From: Chitinophaga agri
GTDB lineage: Bacteria > Bacteroidota > Bacteroidia > Chitinophagales > Chitinophagaceae
NCBI RefSeq assembly: GCF_010093065.1
Contig: NZ_CP048113.1
Span: 7,644,001 to 7,708,000 of the forward strand
Length of the DNA: 64,000 bases
Direction of reading: 5' to 3'
Shown one piece after another: positions 26,622-35,658 of this stretch. Position numbers and translations under genes: made by a program. The notes under the pieces were generated by a model, which worked only from the letters and a program-made list of their open reading frames with translations, was not told the origin of the DNA and searched no databases. Position 1 is the stretch's first letter, and the number at the start of each line of letters is the position of its first letter.

Positions 26622-27328
26622 TGGCAAATAAAGAAACAGCGAATGTTGAGAAGATCGTTATCCGGCCGTTTCTGGACTCAAAACAGAAGCAGTCGGCCGG
26701 AAGCGACTTCACCATTCCGATCAACCCCGAAGGATATGCGCAATCCTACAAGGTAGAGGCCAAGGATAAAGCCACCGGCGGTAATCAGGGCAGCGCACCA
26801 GCGTATAAGTTCACCGCACCTGAACAGCTGAAGCTCGATTTCACACTGGACAATACCGGCACCATCGAAGGTAACATCCTGAATGGCACCGAAGTGAAAG
26901 ACCAGGTGGACCAGCTGCTGAATGTCGTATACAAGATGCAGGGAGAGGCACATAAACCCGCTATTTTGAAAATTCAGTGGGGATTGTTCACCTTCGACTG
27001 CATCCTGGCTACCCTGGATATCAACTATGTGCTTTTTAAGCCCAATGGCGCCCCTTTAAGAGCAAAGGTGAGTGCTTCGTTCACCCAGTATACTGAGCCC
27101 AAAAAACGGGTCGCAAAAGAGGATAAACATTCACCCGACCTGTTCCGGAGCATCCGGGTAGCTGACGGTGATACCCTACCACTCCTCTGTTATAGGAGTT
27201 ATGGCGATCCGGCCCTGTATATGCAGGTCGCCTACTATAATGAACTGGTCAGTGTGCGGAAGCTCCGCACGGATGATGAACTGGGCTTTCCGCCAGTGAA
27301 ACAGTCAGAAACGCAAAAAACTTCCTGA
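26621..27328 (+). CDS. CIS tube-binding LysM-type protein (Pvc7/Afp7-like)
   Basis: The 235-residue protein has the contractile injection system tube protein N-terminal domain (FTIPINPEGYAQSYKVEA, FTAPEQLKLDFTLDNTG, PAILKIQWGLFTFDCILATLDINYVLFKPNG, APLRAKVSASFTQY). A LysM-like end follows (RVADGDTLPLLCYRSYGDPALYMQVAYYN). This is the plan of Pvc7/Afp7 and gp53-like proteins, which join the spike and hub to the tube initiator. The LysM fold here is thought to be a docking part rather than a cell-wall binder. Overlaps DUF5908 by one base and precedes the spike gene by two bases. Confidence 0.93.
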   Translation: MANKETANVEKIVIRPFLDSKQKQSAGSDFTIPINPEGYAQSYKVEAKDKATGGNQGSAPAYKFTAPEQLKLDFTLDNTGTIEGNILNGTEVKDQVDQLLNVVYKMQGEAHKPAILKIQWGLFTFDCILATLDINYVLFKPNGAPLRAKVSASFTQYTEPKKRVAKEDKHSPDLFRSIRVADGDTLPLLCYRSYGDPALYMQVAYYNELVSVRKLRTDDELGFPPVKQSETQKTS

Positions 27329-27330
27329 AT

Positions 27331-29121
27331 ATGGCCAATGAGGAAAATATAGCCACGGACGAACGGATCATACCAACTCCCGGCATTTACGATTATACCA
27401 GCTTTGAAGTGCTGATCAACGGCAACAGGGTGGGTGACCCCAACTATCAACTGCGCTCGGTATCTGTCGTAAAGGAAGTGAATCAGATCCCTTATGCCCG
27501 TCTTCAGTACCTCGATGGCGATGTATCTGATGAAAAGTTTGCGGTAAGCGAGGCTGCCGATTTCATTCCGGGTAACAAGATAGAGCTTAAGGTAGGACGC
27601 GATGGCAAAGAGACAAGCGTGTTCAAAGGCATCATTGTGAAACATGGCATTCGTGCCGGAGAGAACGGCAATGCCAGTCTGCAGCTTGACTGCCGCGATG
27701 AAGCGGTATCCCTGACGCTGGGCAGGAAGAACAAATACTTCCGGGACATGACGGATAGTGATGCTCTGCAGAAAGTGCTGGGTAGTAAGTCTGGTACTCT
27801 CGCATCTACTGCTATACAACATAAGGAGCTGGTGCAGTACAATTGTACAGACTGGGATTTCTCGCTTAGCCGCGCTGAGATGAACAGTTGTGTGCTGCTC
27901 GTGAAAGATGGAAAGGTGGATATGGTGAAACCTGCGCTGGCAGGTTCGCCGGCACTGACCCTCGTATATGGTGCGACAATAGAAGAATTTGAGGCAGAGA
28001 TCGATGCCCGTACCCAATGGCAGGAAGTACACGCAAGTGCCTGGAGTTACAAAGACCAGGCAGTGACAGAAAGCTCTACCAGCAGTGTGTCGTTCAAAGA
28101 GGCAGGCAACCTGTCCGGCAGCACACTTGCAAAGGTAGCCGCTCCGGACAAGCTCGAATTACGGCACAGTGGACTGGTGAGTGAACCTGAACTTAAAGCC
28201 TGGGCAGAATCAGCCATGTTGAAGAGCAGGATGGCCAAGATACGCGGCAGGGTAAAGATCAAGGGCTCTCCCTCCACCATTCCCGGAGATACAGTTGAGC
28301 TGAAAGGGTTGGGTAACCGCTTTAACGGACTGGTATATGTCAGCGGTGTGCGGCATGAGTATGCGGAAGGTATCTGGTCCACACATCTGCAGCTGGGTAT
28401 CTCTCCTGAATGGTTCCATCACAGGGATGATCTCATTGAAACCCCTGCAGCAGGTATGATGCCCGCAGTACATGGATTGCAGATAGGTGTAGTGGTACAG
28501 CTGGAAAGTGATCCTGACGGAGAGGATCGTATCCAGGTGAAGATGCCACTGACCGATAACAATGATAAAGGCACCTGGGCACGTGTCGCCTCACTGGATG
28601 CCGGCAATGACCGCGGTTATTTCTTCCGTCCGGAAATAGGGGATGAGGTGATCGTAGGCTTTGTCAATGATGATCCACGCTTCGCAGTCGTCCTCGGCAT
28701 GCTGCACAGCAGTAAAAATCCGGCTCCTGTACCTGCAAAAGATACGAACCACATCAAGGGACTCGTGACCCGCAGCAAGATGAAGACCATGTTTGATGAT
28801 GAGAACAAGGTGATGAAGATGGAGACACCCGCAGGAAATTTCGTTGAACTGAGTGAGAAAGATAAGGCCATCACTATCCAGGACCAGCATGGCAACATGA
28901 TCAGGATGGAACAGGGTGGTATCACCATTAAAAGCGCCAAAGACATTAAGATGGAGGCTGCCGCTGCTTTTTCCCTGAAAGCCGGTACTGACATCAAGAT
29001 AGAAGGTATGACCATCTCCGGGAAAGCAGACACCACACTGGAGATGAACGGTCAGGCCAAAGCAAAAGTAGCCTCTTCCGCCATGCTGGAACTGCAGGGC
29101 GGAATGGTAAAGATTAACTAG
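27331..29121 (+). CDS. VgrG-like spike/hub protein (Pvc8/Afp8-like)
   Basis: The 596-residue protein combines gp27-like hub domains (about 1-370; SFEVLINGNRVGDPNYQLRSVSVV, FKGIIVKHGI, VSLTLGRKNKYFRDMTDSDALQKVL, GRVKIKGSPSTIPGDTVEL) with a gp5-like OB fold (about 380-470; GVVVQLESDPDGEDRIQVKMP, NDRGYFFRPEIGDEVIVGF, AVVLGMLHSSKNPAP). The C-terminus is a glycine- and polar-rich beta-helix (about 475-596; AITIQDQHGNMIRMEQGGI, AKDIKMEA, TDIKIEGMTI). It forms the trimeric spike complex under the tube. There is no C-terminal effector extension. Position and architecture match Pvc8/Afp8. Confidence 0.96.
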   Translation: MANEENIATDERIIPTPGIYDYTSFEVLINGNRVGDPNYQLRSVSVVKEVNQIPYARLQYLDGDVSDEKFAVSEAADFIPGNKIELKVGRDGKETSVFKGIIVKHGIRAGENGNASLQLDCRDEAVSLTLGRKNKYFRDMTDSDALQKVLGSKSGTLASTAIQHKELVQYNCTDWDFSLSRAEMNSCVLLVKDGKVDMVKPALAGSPALTLVYGATIEEFEAEIDARTQWQEVHASAWSYKDQAVTESSTSSVSFKEAGNLSGSTLAKVAAPDKLELRHSGLVSEPELKAWAESAMLKSRMAKIRGRVKIKGSPSTIPGDTVELKGLGNRFNGLVYVSGVRHEYAEGIWSTHLQLGISPEWFHHRDDLIETPAAGMMPAVHGLQIGVVVQLESDPDGEDRIQVKMPLTDNNDKGTWARVASLDAGNDRGYFFRPEIGDEVIVGFVNDDPRFAVVLGMLHSSKNPAPVPAKDTNHIKGLVTRSKMKTMFDDENKVMKMETPAGNFVELSEKDKAITIQDQHGNMIRMEQGGITIKSAKDIKMEAAAAFSLKAGTDIKIEGMTISGKADTTLEMNGQAKAKVASSAMLELQGGMVKIN

Positions 29122-29135
29122 TAAAACTGATTATA

Positions 29136-29426
29136 ATGCCCCCGGCAGCAAGAGTTACAGATATGCATGTCTGTCCCATGGTGACAGGTGTAGTACCCCA
29201 TGTGGGAGGCCCGGTTACCGGACCCGGCGTAGCGACAGTGCTCATCGGTGGTATGCCGGCCGCAGTAGTAGGAGATATGCTGGTATGTACCGGCCCTCCC
29301 GATGTCATCGTAAAAGGCTCCGCCACTGTACTGATAGGTGGTCGTCCCGCAGCCCGTATGGGCGATATGACCGCACATGGAGGTACGATTGTACTGGGCC
29401 TGCCCACGGTGATGATAGGAGGATAA
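29136..29426 (+). CDS. PAAR-domain spike tip protein (Pvc10/Afp10-like)
   Basis: The 96-residue protein is a single PAAR domain starting MPPAARVTDMHVCP and with VATVLIGGMPAAVVGDML, GSATVLIGGRPAARMGDM and TAHGGTIV. His and Cys residues at the PAAR metal site (H11, C13, C43, H86) are present. PAAR proteins cap the spike with a sharp zinc- or iron-bound cone. It follows the spike gene by 14 bases. No toxin domain is attached. Confidence 0.95.
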   Translation: MPPAARVTDMHVCPMVTGVVPHVGGPVTGPGVATVLIGGMPAAVVGDMLVCTGPPDVIVKGSATVLIGGRPAARMGDMTAHGGTIVLGLPTVMIGG

Positions 29427-29451
29427 CATAGATCGTATAAAAGTTTTGTTT

Positions 29452-29910
29452 ATGCCCGACGCAAAAGATTTTTTAGGCTGCGGCTGGTCGTTTCCACCCA
29501 CCTTCCGCAAAGACAATGATAATAGTGATTGTTACGCCGTCATGGCCGTAGGCAGGGAGGATATAGAACAAAGCCTGCATATTCTTTTGTCGACCAGCCT
29601 GGGAGAGCGAGTGATGATCCCCCAGTATGGTTGCAACCTGGCAGACTACCAGTTTGAATCCATGAGTAATACACTGATCGGCTTTGTGACAGACATGGTG
29701 ACTAATGCCATCCTGTATTATGAGGCAAGGATCAAGGCAGACAAGATCACTGTTTCCCAGTCAGACTCCTGGGATGCAATACAGGGATACCTGCGCATCA
29801 GTGTTGATTATACTATCAGAGCGACTAATTCACGGTACAACTATGTATATGACTTCTATGTACAGGAAGGCCGTGCAGAAGGAATAAATGCAGCTATAGC
29901 AATAAGATAA
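29452..29910 (+). CDS. gp25/GPW-like baseplate wedge protein (Pvc9/Afp9-like)
   Basis: I take the ATG at 29452 over the upstream TTG. The 152-residue protein has the gp25 wedge signature: LGCGWSFPPTF, VGREDIEQSLHILLSTSLGERVMIPQYGCNL, then NAILYYEARIKADKITV and YLRISVDYTIRATNSRYNYVYDFYVQEG. gp25-like proteins begin sheath assembly from the baseplate. The stop overlaps the ATG of the large Pvc11-like gene by one base. Confidence 0.94.
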   Translation: MPDAKDFLGCGWSFPPTFRKDNDNSDCYAVMAVGREDIEQSLHILLSTSLGERVMIPQYGCNLADYQFESMSNTLIGFVTDMVTNAILYYEARIKADKITVSQSDSWDAIQGYLRISVDYTIRATNSRYNYVYDFYVQEGRAEGINAAIAIR

Positions 29911-32900
29911 TGAATGCTTCAGATAACATATCGAATAACCTGGTACGTGATGGCATAAGCCAGTTGCAGCGTAAAATGGATGCGCTGTCGACAGATAAAG
30001 TACAGATAGATGAACGTAGTACGGCTCAGTTACTGGGATTCCTGTACCGCTACGCCAGATATGTACTTTACTATGACGATACCGATCAGCCGTCCCGTAA
30101 AGCAGATGCCACAATGGTATCACGCGGTGACTGGCAGGATTTCTTTCGTAATAATCCTCCTTTTCAATACGCTGCCATCCAGCAGTTTGATACAGCAGGT
30201 TTTGATGCCGCCTATCAGAAGGCCCGGACGGAGCTGTCGCAACAGATACCTGCCGATCAGTTCTGGTCTATGTTCTTCCGCGTGCTGGACATCGTGATGC
30301 AGCTCGATAGCTGGCATATGCAACTGGAGAAATCAACGGGTCTTTACGGGATGCTCAATGCGCTCGTATCATCCGACTTTAGTAAAGCATTACACCGCCT
30401 GATCGCCATCGCCAACACGATGAAAGAGGCCGGAGAAACATTGCCGGATGAAGCGGTGAACAATATTGCTATACTGCGGAAGAACGGAGGCTGGTCACTG
30501 ACGATGGATAAGCTGATTGCGAAAGATGCTTATCTGGTACGACTGGGTGGTTATCCCCGCCGTAAGAGAGAAAAGATGCTGGTGCAGATGGATGAATTGT
30601 TCGTTATCTTCTACAAAGGCATCCGCCAGGTGCAGGACTTTGCCGTGCAGGATTTTGATGCAGTCATGAAAGGATCACAGCAGCATCAGCCACATGTGGG
30701 TCTGCTCTATGCTTTCCTCCAGCTCTTTGCACAGGTGAAGACCCAGATGAATACGCTCGGTCGTCAGCACCTGAACTTTTTCTATGAGGAAGTGCTGCAG
30801 CTGAAGAAAAAACCGCTGGTGCCCGATCATGTACATCTGGTGACGGAACTGGCCCGCCAGTTACCGGACTACCTGCTGAAAGCCGATACGGGGGTCAAGG
30901 CAGGAAAGGATGAACAGGGGAAAGATGTAACCTTTTATACGGAAGATGACGTCGTGCTGAACAAAGCAAAGGTCAGTGAGTTGCGGACCTTATTTAAAGA
31001 CGATAAGGCGAATATATATATAGCGCCGGTGGCTGCCAGTGCAGATGGTCTCGGAGAAGGATTCCGTAATCCTGTCTATAACAGCTGGCCTTTACTGGGT
31101 GCTGCGGAATACATCAGCAAGAATAATCCACAGGCCGGTCCCGCCCATTTCCCTTTTGCAGCGACAGGTTTACTGATTGCCTCGCCTGTATTGTATCTGA
31201 GGGAAGGTACCCGTACGGTAACAGTGACACTTGAGCTGACGCCCCCATCAGAAAAAGCAGACCAGTTGGCTGCATTACTCGCAAAGCCATTCTATGTGTT
31301 GAATGAGGAGGTGCTGACTGCGTTTAAAAAGGGGGGTATTGACTCGGGCACAATAGCTGCCATAAAAGCAAAAATGAAACTTGCAGGTATCACTGAAAAG
31401 TGGCTGGATGATGTAACGGGTGATACTGAGTTTAAAAAATATACCGGTATAAGCGAGCAGCAGCTGCAACCTGCGAAAGACATTGCAGTCAGAAGGCTGC
31501 TGCAGGTAGATTGTACAACTGAAGAGGGATGGTACCCCGCACCTGTCACGGCTATCTCATTGGCTGCGGGGAAGCTGGTGTTCAACTTCGTACTCGCCGC
31601 TGATGCACCTGCACTGGTGACACCTGCAGCAGATATGGTGAAGGCGGCCTATCCTGTCAGTGACCCCCTGTTGAGAATATTGTTCAATCACGGCTTACAC
31701 TATCACCTGGCAGAGCAACATGAACCATGGTACGATGTGCTGAGTAAGCTGGTGATTCAAAAGACCAGCATCAGCGTACATGTGACCAATGTGAAAGATC
31801 TGCTGATCGGTAATGACGAAGGTCCGCTGGATCCGAATAATAAGTTCATCCCATTTACCAGCGTACCGAAAGCGGGTGGTAATTTCTATATCGGCAGTGA
31901 TGAGGTGTTCAGAAAGCGGTTGACAGACGTGAAACTGAATATGGAATGGGAGGGGTTACCGGATAACTTCGCCACGCACTATGCAGCGTATAACATGGGT
32001 ATTGATAATACTTATTTTACGGCTGCGCTCCAACGACTGAATAACGGAACATGGGAAGATATTGCTGGTGGTAATGTCATGCAGTTGTTTGATCAGGATG
32101 GTGGTAATCATCTGCAACGTATGCGGCAGATCACGGTACCTGAACCTGGTAGTATCCCGCTGGTCAAACAACCTGCGCCATTGATCCCCTATAACAATAC
32201 TACATTGTATGGGTTCCTTCGTTTGAGATTAGCACATAGTTTCAAACATGATGAGTATCCGGGTGTACTCGCCGACCAGTTGTTAAGACTGGGTGATTTA
32301 AAGCTGAATGAAGCGAAGAGTCGTGCAGCTCTTGTAGTAGCACAGACGCTTGATACAAGGACAAAGACATTTTCAGTAGCGGATCTCGCGGGTAGCCTGC
32401 ATAGCGCCGATCCTGAACAGGAGCATATCGATCTGAAAGCGGCAGCAGATACAGCCTTCAATAGTGCAGGTATCAGTAAAAGCTACGCAGATTATCTGAA
32501 CGCTTACCTGGTAGGATCACCTGATGCGGTAAAAGGTGTACCACCACCACCGTATACGCCTGTGATCAAGTCTTTTTACCTGGAATATAAAGCAGAAGCC
32601 CGGGATACCGAAGTGACGCTGTTACACCAATACCCTTACGAACCAGGTAACTATCAGTTATTGTCTTCAGGAACTGCCAGCAGTTTGATGCCGGTGTATG
32701 AAGATGAAGGTACACTGTATATCGGACTACAACAGGCAGTACCGGGTACAAATGTGACATTATTGTTTCAGCTGTCTGAGTTCACGGCCGACCCTGACAT
32801 CCGCAGGGCTTCCATTAAATGGCATTATATGTCCGGTAATGAATGGAAAGTACTGGAGAATAATTCACAGATCATCAGTGATACTACAAAAGAAATGCTG

Positions 32901-33908
32901 GTATCCGGGATTGTAACGATCGCCTTGCCATGGGATGCAGATACCGCCCATACTGCATTGCCTTCAGGCTATCACTGGCTGCGTATCAGTAACCATCAGT
33001 ATTCTTCAGCAGTATGTGAATGTATTGCGGTTATGGCACAGGCTTCACTGGCGACGTTCCGCGATCAGGAGAATGATCCGGTTCGGGTAGGTACGGCTAT
33101 GCCGGCACAGGCAGTGAACGGGCTGGTAGTGCCAGATGCGATGGTCACAAAGATCAGTCAGCCGTATCCTTCCTTTGGTGGAAGAAAAGCAGAAACGACA
33201 GAAGAATTTTATATCCGCGTCAGCGAACGTTTACGCCACAAAGGAAGAGCGATCAACGTTTTTGACTACGAACGCATCATACTCGATGCATTCCCGGAGA
33301 TCTTTAAGATCAAATGTATTCCGCACTCCAAGATGTGTAGAGACCAGGAGGGAGAGATCACGCAACTGGCGTCACCCGGATGGGTAACACTGGCGGTAAT
33401 ACCCCGTATAGACCAATACCCTTCAGATGAGCGGTTTAGTCCAAAAGTGAGCCGTATTGTGCTGGAAAGGGTAAGTGATTATCTGCGCAGCCGTACGTCG
33501 GTATTTGCAAAGGTGCAGGTCATCAATCCGGTGTACCAGCCCGTTAGTTTCAGCGGCAACATCCGCCTTCGTGCCGGAACAGATGTCAATTTCTATCTGA
33601 AGAAACTGGTCAGCGAAGTACAGGCGTATCTGTCGCCCTGGATCAATACCGGTTCGCAGGACATCATATTCGGCGGTACGCTGATGATGTCGTCAGTACT
33701 GCAGTTTATCGAACAGCGGGAGTATGTGGAATATGTCACAGACTTTATCATGTTCATGAAAAAAGGAAATACAGAGGGGCCGCCTGTAAAGGCGATCACG
33801 GCAGATACTCCATGGTCTGTACTGATAGGAGGAGAACAATCGTATACACCAATCATCACCGATACCTGCACAGAGACCAGTCAGCAAGCGGTGTTCAGGA
33901 TTAAATAA
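29910..33908 (+). CDS. Baseplate J/gp6-like protein (Pvc11/Afp11-like)
   Basis: The 1332-residue protein has a helical N-terminus with an early ARYVLYYDD motif, a long middle region, and a clear baseplate J-like C-terminal region (about 1060-1300). That region shows SQPYPSFGGRKAETTEEFYI and VSERLRHKGRAINVFDYERI, followed by LDAFPEIFKIKCIPHSK, TLAVIPRIDQYPSDERFSPKV and VFAKVQVINPVYQPVSFSGN. Pvc11/Afp11 and phage gp6-like proteins form the wedge ring of the baseplate. It couples directly to gp25 (one-base overlap). Its length is above that of phage gp6 but in keeping with large CIS baseplate proteins. Confidence 0.9.
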   Translation: MNASDNISNNLVRDGISQLQRKMDALSTDKVQIDERSTAQLLGFLYRYARYVLYYDDTDQPSRKADATMVSRGDWQDFFRNNPPFQYAAIQQFDTAGFDAAYQKARTELSQQIPADQFWSMFFRVLDIVMQLDSWHMQLEKSTGLYGMLNALVSSDFSKALHRLIAIANTMKEAGETLPDEAVNNIAILRKNGGWSLTMDKLIAKDAYLVRLGGYPRRKREKMLVQMDELFVIFYKGIRQVQDFAVQDFDAVMKGSQQHQPHVGLLYAFLQLFAQVKTQMNTLGRQHLNFFYEEVLQLKKKPLVPDHVHLVTELARQLPDYLLKADTGVKAGKDEQGKDVTFYTEDDVVLNKAKVSELRTLFKDDKANIYIAPVAASADGLGEGFRNPVYNSWPLLGAAEYISKNNPQAGPAHFPFAATGLLIASPVLYLREGTRTVTVTLELTPPSEKADQLAALLAKPFYVLNEEVLTAFKKGGIDSGTIAAIKAKMKLAGITEKWLDDVTGDTEFKKYTGISEQQLQPAKDIAVRRLLQVDCTTEEGWYPAPVTAISLAAGKLVFNFVLAADAPALVTPAADMVKAAYPVSDPLLRILFNHGLHYHLAEQHEPWYDVLSKLVIQKTSISVHVTNVKDLLIGNDEGPLDPNNKFIPFTSVPKAGGNFYIGSDEVFRKRLTDVKLNMEWEGLPDNFATHYAAYNMGIDNTYFTAALQRLNNGTWEDIAGGNVMQLFDQDGGNHLQRMRQITVPEPGSIPLVKQPAPLIPYNNTTLYGFLRLRLAHSFKHDEYPGVLADQLLRLGDLKLNEAKSRAALVVAQTLDTRTKTFSVADLAGSLHSADPEQEHIDLKAAADTAFNSAGISKSYADYLNAYLVGSPDAVKGVPPPPYTPVIKSFYLEYKAEARDTEVTLLHQYPYEPGNYQLLSSGTASSLMPVYEDEGTLYIGLQQAVPGTNVTLLFQLSEFTADPDIRRASIKWHYMSGNEWKVLENNSQIISDTTKEMLVSGIVTIALPWDADTAHTALPSGYHWLRISNHQYSSAVCECIAVMAQASLATFRDQENDPVRVGTAMPAQAVNGLVVPDAMVTKISQPYPSFGGRKAETTEEFYIRVSERLRHKGRAINVFDYERIILDAFPEIFKIKCIPHSKMCRDQEGEITQLASPGWVTLAVIPRIDQYPSDERFSPKVSRIVLERVSDYLRSRTSVFAKVQVINPVYQPVSFSGNIRLRAGTDVNFYLKKLVSEVQAYLSPWINTGSQDIIFGGTLMMSSVLQFIEQREYVEYVTDFIMFMKKGNTEGPPVKAITADTPWSVLIGGEQSYTPIITDTCTETSQQAVFRIK

Positions 33909-33938
33909 AACATTCACAAAAAACTAAAAGATACTCCC

Positions 33939-35618
33939 ATGTCTATAACAACCAGAGCAGCGCTGAAAGCACAATTCAAGACAGGCGCTATACCCACCTC
34001 GCAGGATTTCTTTAACCTGATCGATTCTACACTGGTGAGAAGGGATGATGCTTTCTTCGGCAAATGGGCAGCTGGGACCTGCTATTACGAAGGAGATGTG
34101 GTCATCTATAACAATGCATTGTATACCTGCGTGCCTGCTGGTGATAAACCATGCGGCTGTGAGGGAAAGGAAGGAGGAACTGCAGACAAGTCCAAAGGAC
34201 ATTGCGCCGTAGACAATCCTGAGATAGATTGCACAAACTGGAAAATGCTCGATATTGATGCTTCTGATGAAGATTGGGAGATCGTTCGCAATGAAGATAA
34301 GGTACCTATTATCATGTATGCCAAAGTATTTGGTAAGATCGGTATGGGTACTGAAGACCCGAAGGCCCGTGTGCATATACACGTGGATGAGGTAAAGGGA
34401 GATTTTCTGTTCAGTCCTGATAATGCACAGACACCGGAGTTTGTGATACAGCAGACAGGCGATGGCGTACAGTCATTATCAGAAAAACTGGCGGACAATA
34501 AAGCCGTCTTTACCACTAATACACAGGGCTTCCTTTTTACGACGACGGTGCCTCCGGTACCAGCAGAAGGAGAGGAGAACGTGCCGAAAGAAGCTGCGGC
34601 AATAAAGCCTGTATTCATCACGACACCTGATGCAGGAGCTGCTGTAGGTGTTGGTACGACAGCACCAGAAGCCGCCGTGGACATCCAGAACCAGCCAGGC
34701 GCCAGACTTTTATTGAATCCCGTACAGGCGGTAGTACCACAGGCAGTGTGGATGCATAAAGGGGAGTATGGTCAGCAGACCTATCTCAGCACCGCGCTTG
34801 ATGGTAGCGCATCTGCTTTTACGACGAATGCACCTGATGGTTTTTATTTCCGTAAGGGACTGGAAGAGGGTAAGAATTATCTGAAAAACATAGCGAAGCC
34901 TGGTGCGGAAACATTGTTGTCCATCAAGCCTGATGGCCGTGTAGGTGTAGGAACAGAAACACCGGTGACGAATGTAGAAATCACAAAAGATAACAGCGCA
35001 GGTGCTTTCCTGTTCTGCCTGGATAATACGAATCCTGGATTCAGCATCATCAATAATCGTCCTAATAACGAGAAGCGTAACTACCTGTTACTCGGTGCGG
35101 ATAACGACTGGGGTGCGCTCCTCACGGATGCGTCTAAAGGTTTTGTGTTCAGGAAAGGGGGGGAATATGGTAATGGAAATGAGATAGAGATCAATCAGGG
35201 CGATGACCTGGTGACGATCTCCAATGAAGGGAAGACCATTGTCGGCGGATTGACACCTGAGGGATTTGACCTGAATGTAAAAGGTAAGTCAAGAAGCTTT
35301 GGTCATTACCTGGATACAGATGTACGTAAAGTGACCAATCAGGCGAAACTGGGAACAGTGCTTGATAAAGTAAGAAAGCTGAATCCGATCACGTTCAACT
35401 TTAACCAGCGGGCGAATTGTCCCGGTAAGGAAACACAGATAGGTTTTCTTCCTCATCAGGTGGAGGAGTTTTTCCCCGAACTGGTCAATACGGACAGCGA
35501 TGGTACGCAGACACTGGCATACGCTAATATGGTGGCTATACTAACAAAAGCCATCCAGGAGCAGCAGGACACGATCACCACACTGCAGAAACGCCTTGAT
35601 GCCCTGGAAGGAAAATAA
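33939..35618 (+). CDS. Tail-fibre-like protein with C-terminal S74 intramolecular chaperone domain
   Basis: The 559-residue protein starts with a short anchor (MSITTRAALKAQFKTGAI, then PTSQDFFNLIDSTL) and a Cys-rich module (about 45-115) with GTCYYEGDVVIYNNALYTC that recalls chitin-binding CBM5/12 folds. A middle of repeats follows with VGVGTTAPEAAVDI and VGVGTETPVTNVEI motifs. The end (about 455-559) matches the endosialidase-type S74 chaperone: DTDVRKVTNQAKLGTVLDKV, LNPITFNFNQ, IGFLPHQVEEFFPELV, with a final coiled coil. S74 domains fold trimeric phage fibres and often cut themselves off. It sits where Pvc13 would be, and likely binds the target surface. Whether it self-cleaves is not shown. 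Confidence 0.85.
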   Translation: MSITTRAALKAQFKTGAIPTSQDFFNLIDSTLVRRDDAFFGKWAAGTCYYEGDVVIYNNALYTCVPAGDKPCGCEGKEGGTADKSKGHCAVDNPEIDCTNWKMLDIDASDEDWEIVRNEDKVPIIMYAKVFGKIGMGTEDPKARVHIHVDEVKGDFLFSPDNAQTPEFVIQQTGDGVQSLSEKLADNKAVFTTNTQGFLFTTTVPPVPAEGEENVPKEAAAIKPVFITTPDAGAAVGVGTTAPEAAVDIQNQPGARLLLNPVQAVVPQAVWMHKGEYGQQTYLSTALDGSASAFTTNAPDGFYFRKGLEEGKNYLKNIAKPGAETLLSIKPDGRVGVGTETPVTNVEITKDNSAGAFLFCLDNTNPGFSIINNRPNNEKRNYLLLGADNDWGALLTDASKGFVFRKGGEYGNGNEIEINQGDDLVTISNEGKTIVGGLTPEGFDLNVKGKSRSFGHYLDTDVRKVTNQAKLGTVLDKVRKLNPITFNFNQRANCPGKETQIGFLPHQVEEFFPELVNTDSDGTQTLAYANMVAILTKAIQEQQDTITTLQKRLDALEGK

Positions 35619-35658
35619 CAGGATGTGACACTGATACATTACCCCAAGCACTCTTACA

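Noticed and set aside
29452..29910. Longer start at the upstream TTG (29446) for gp25
   Set aside because: ATG two codons later gives the normal protein; the extra residues add nothing.
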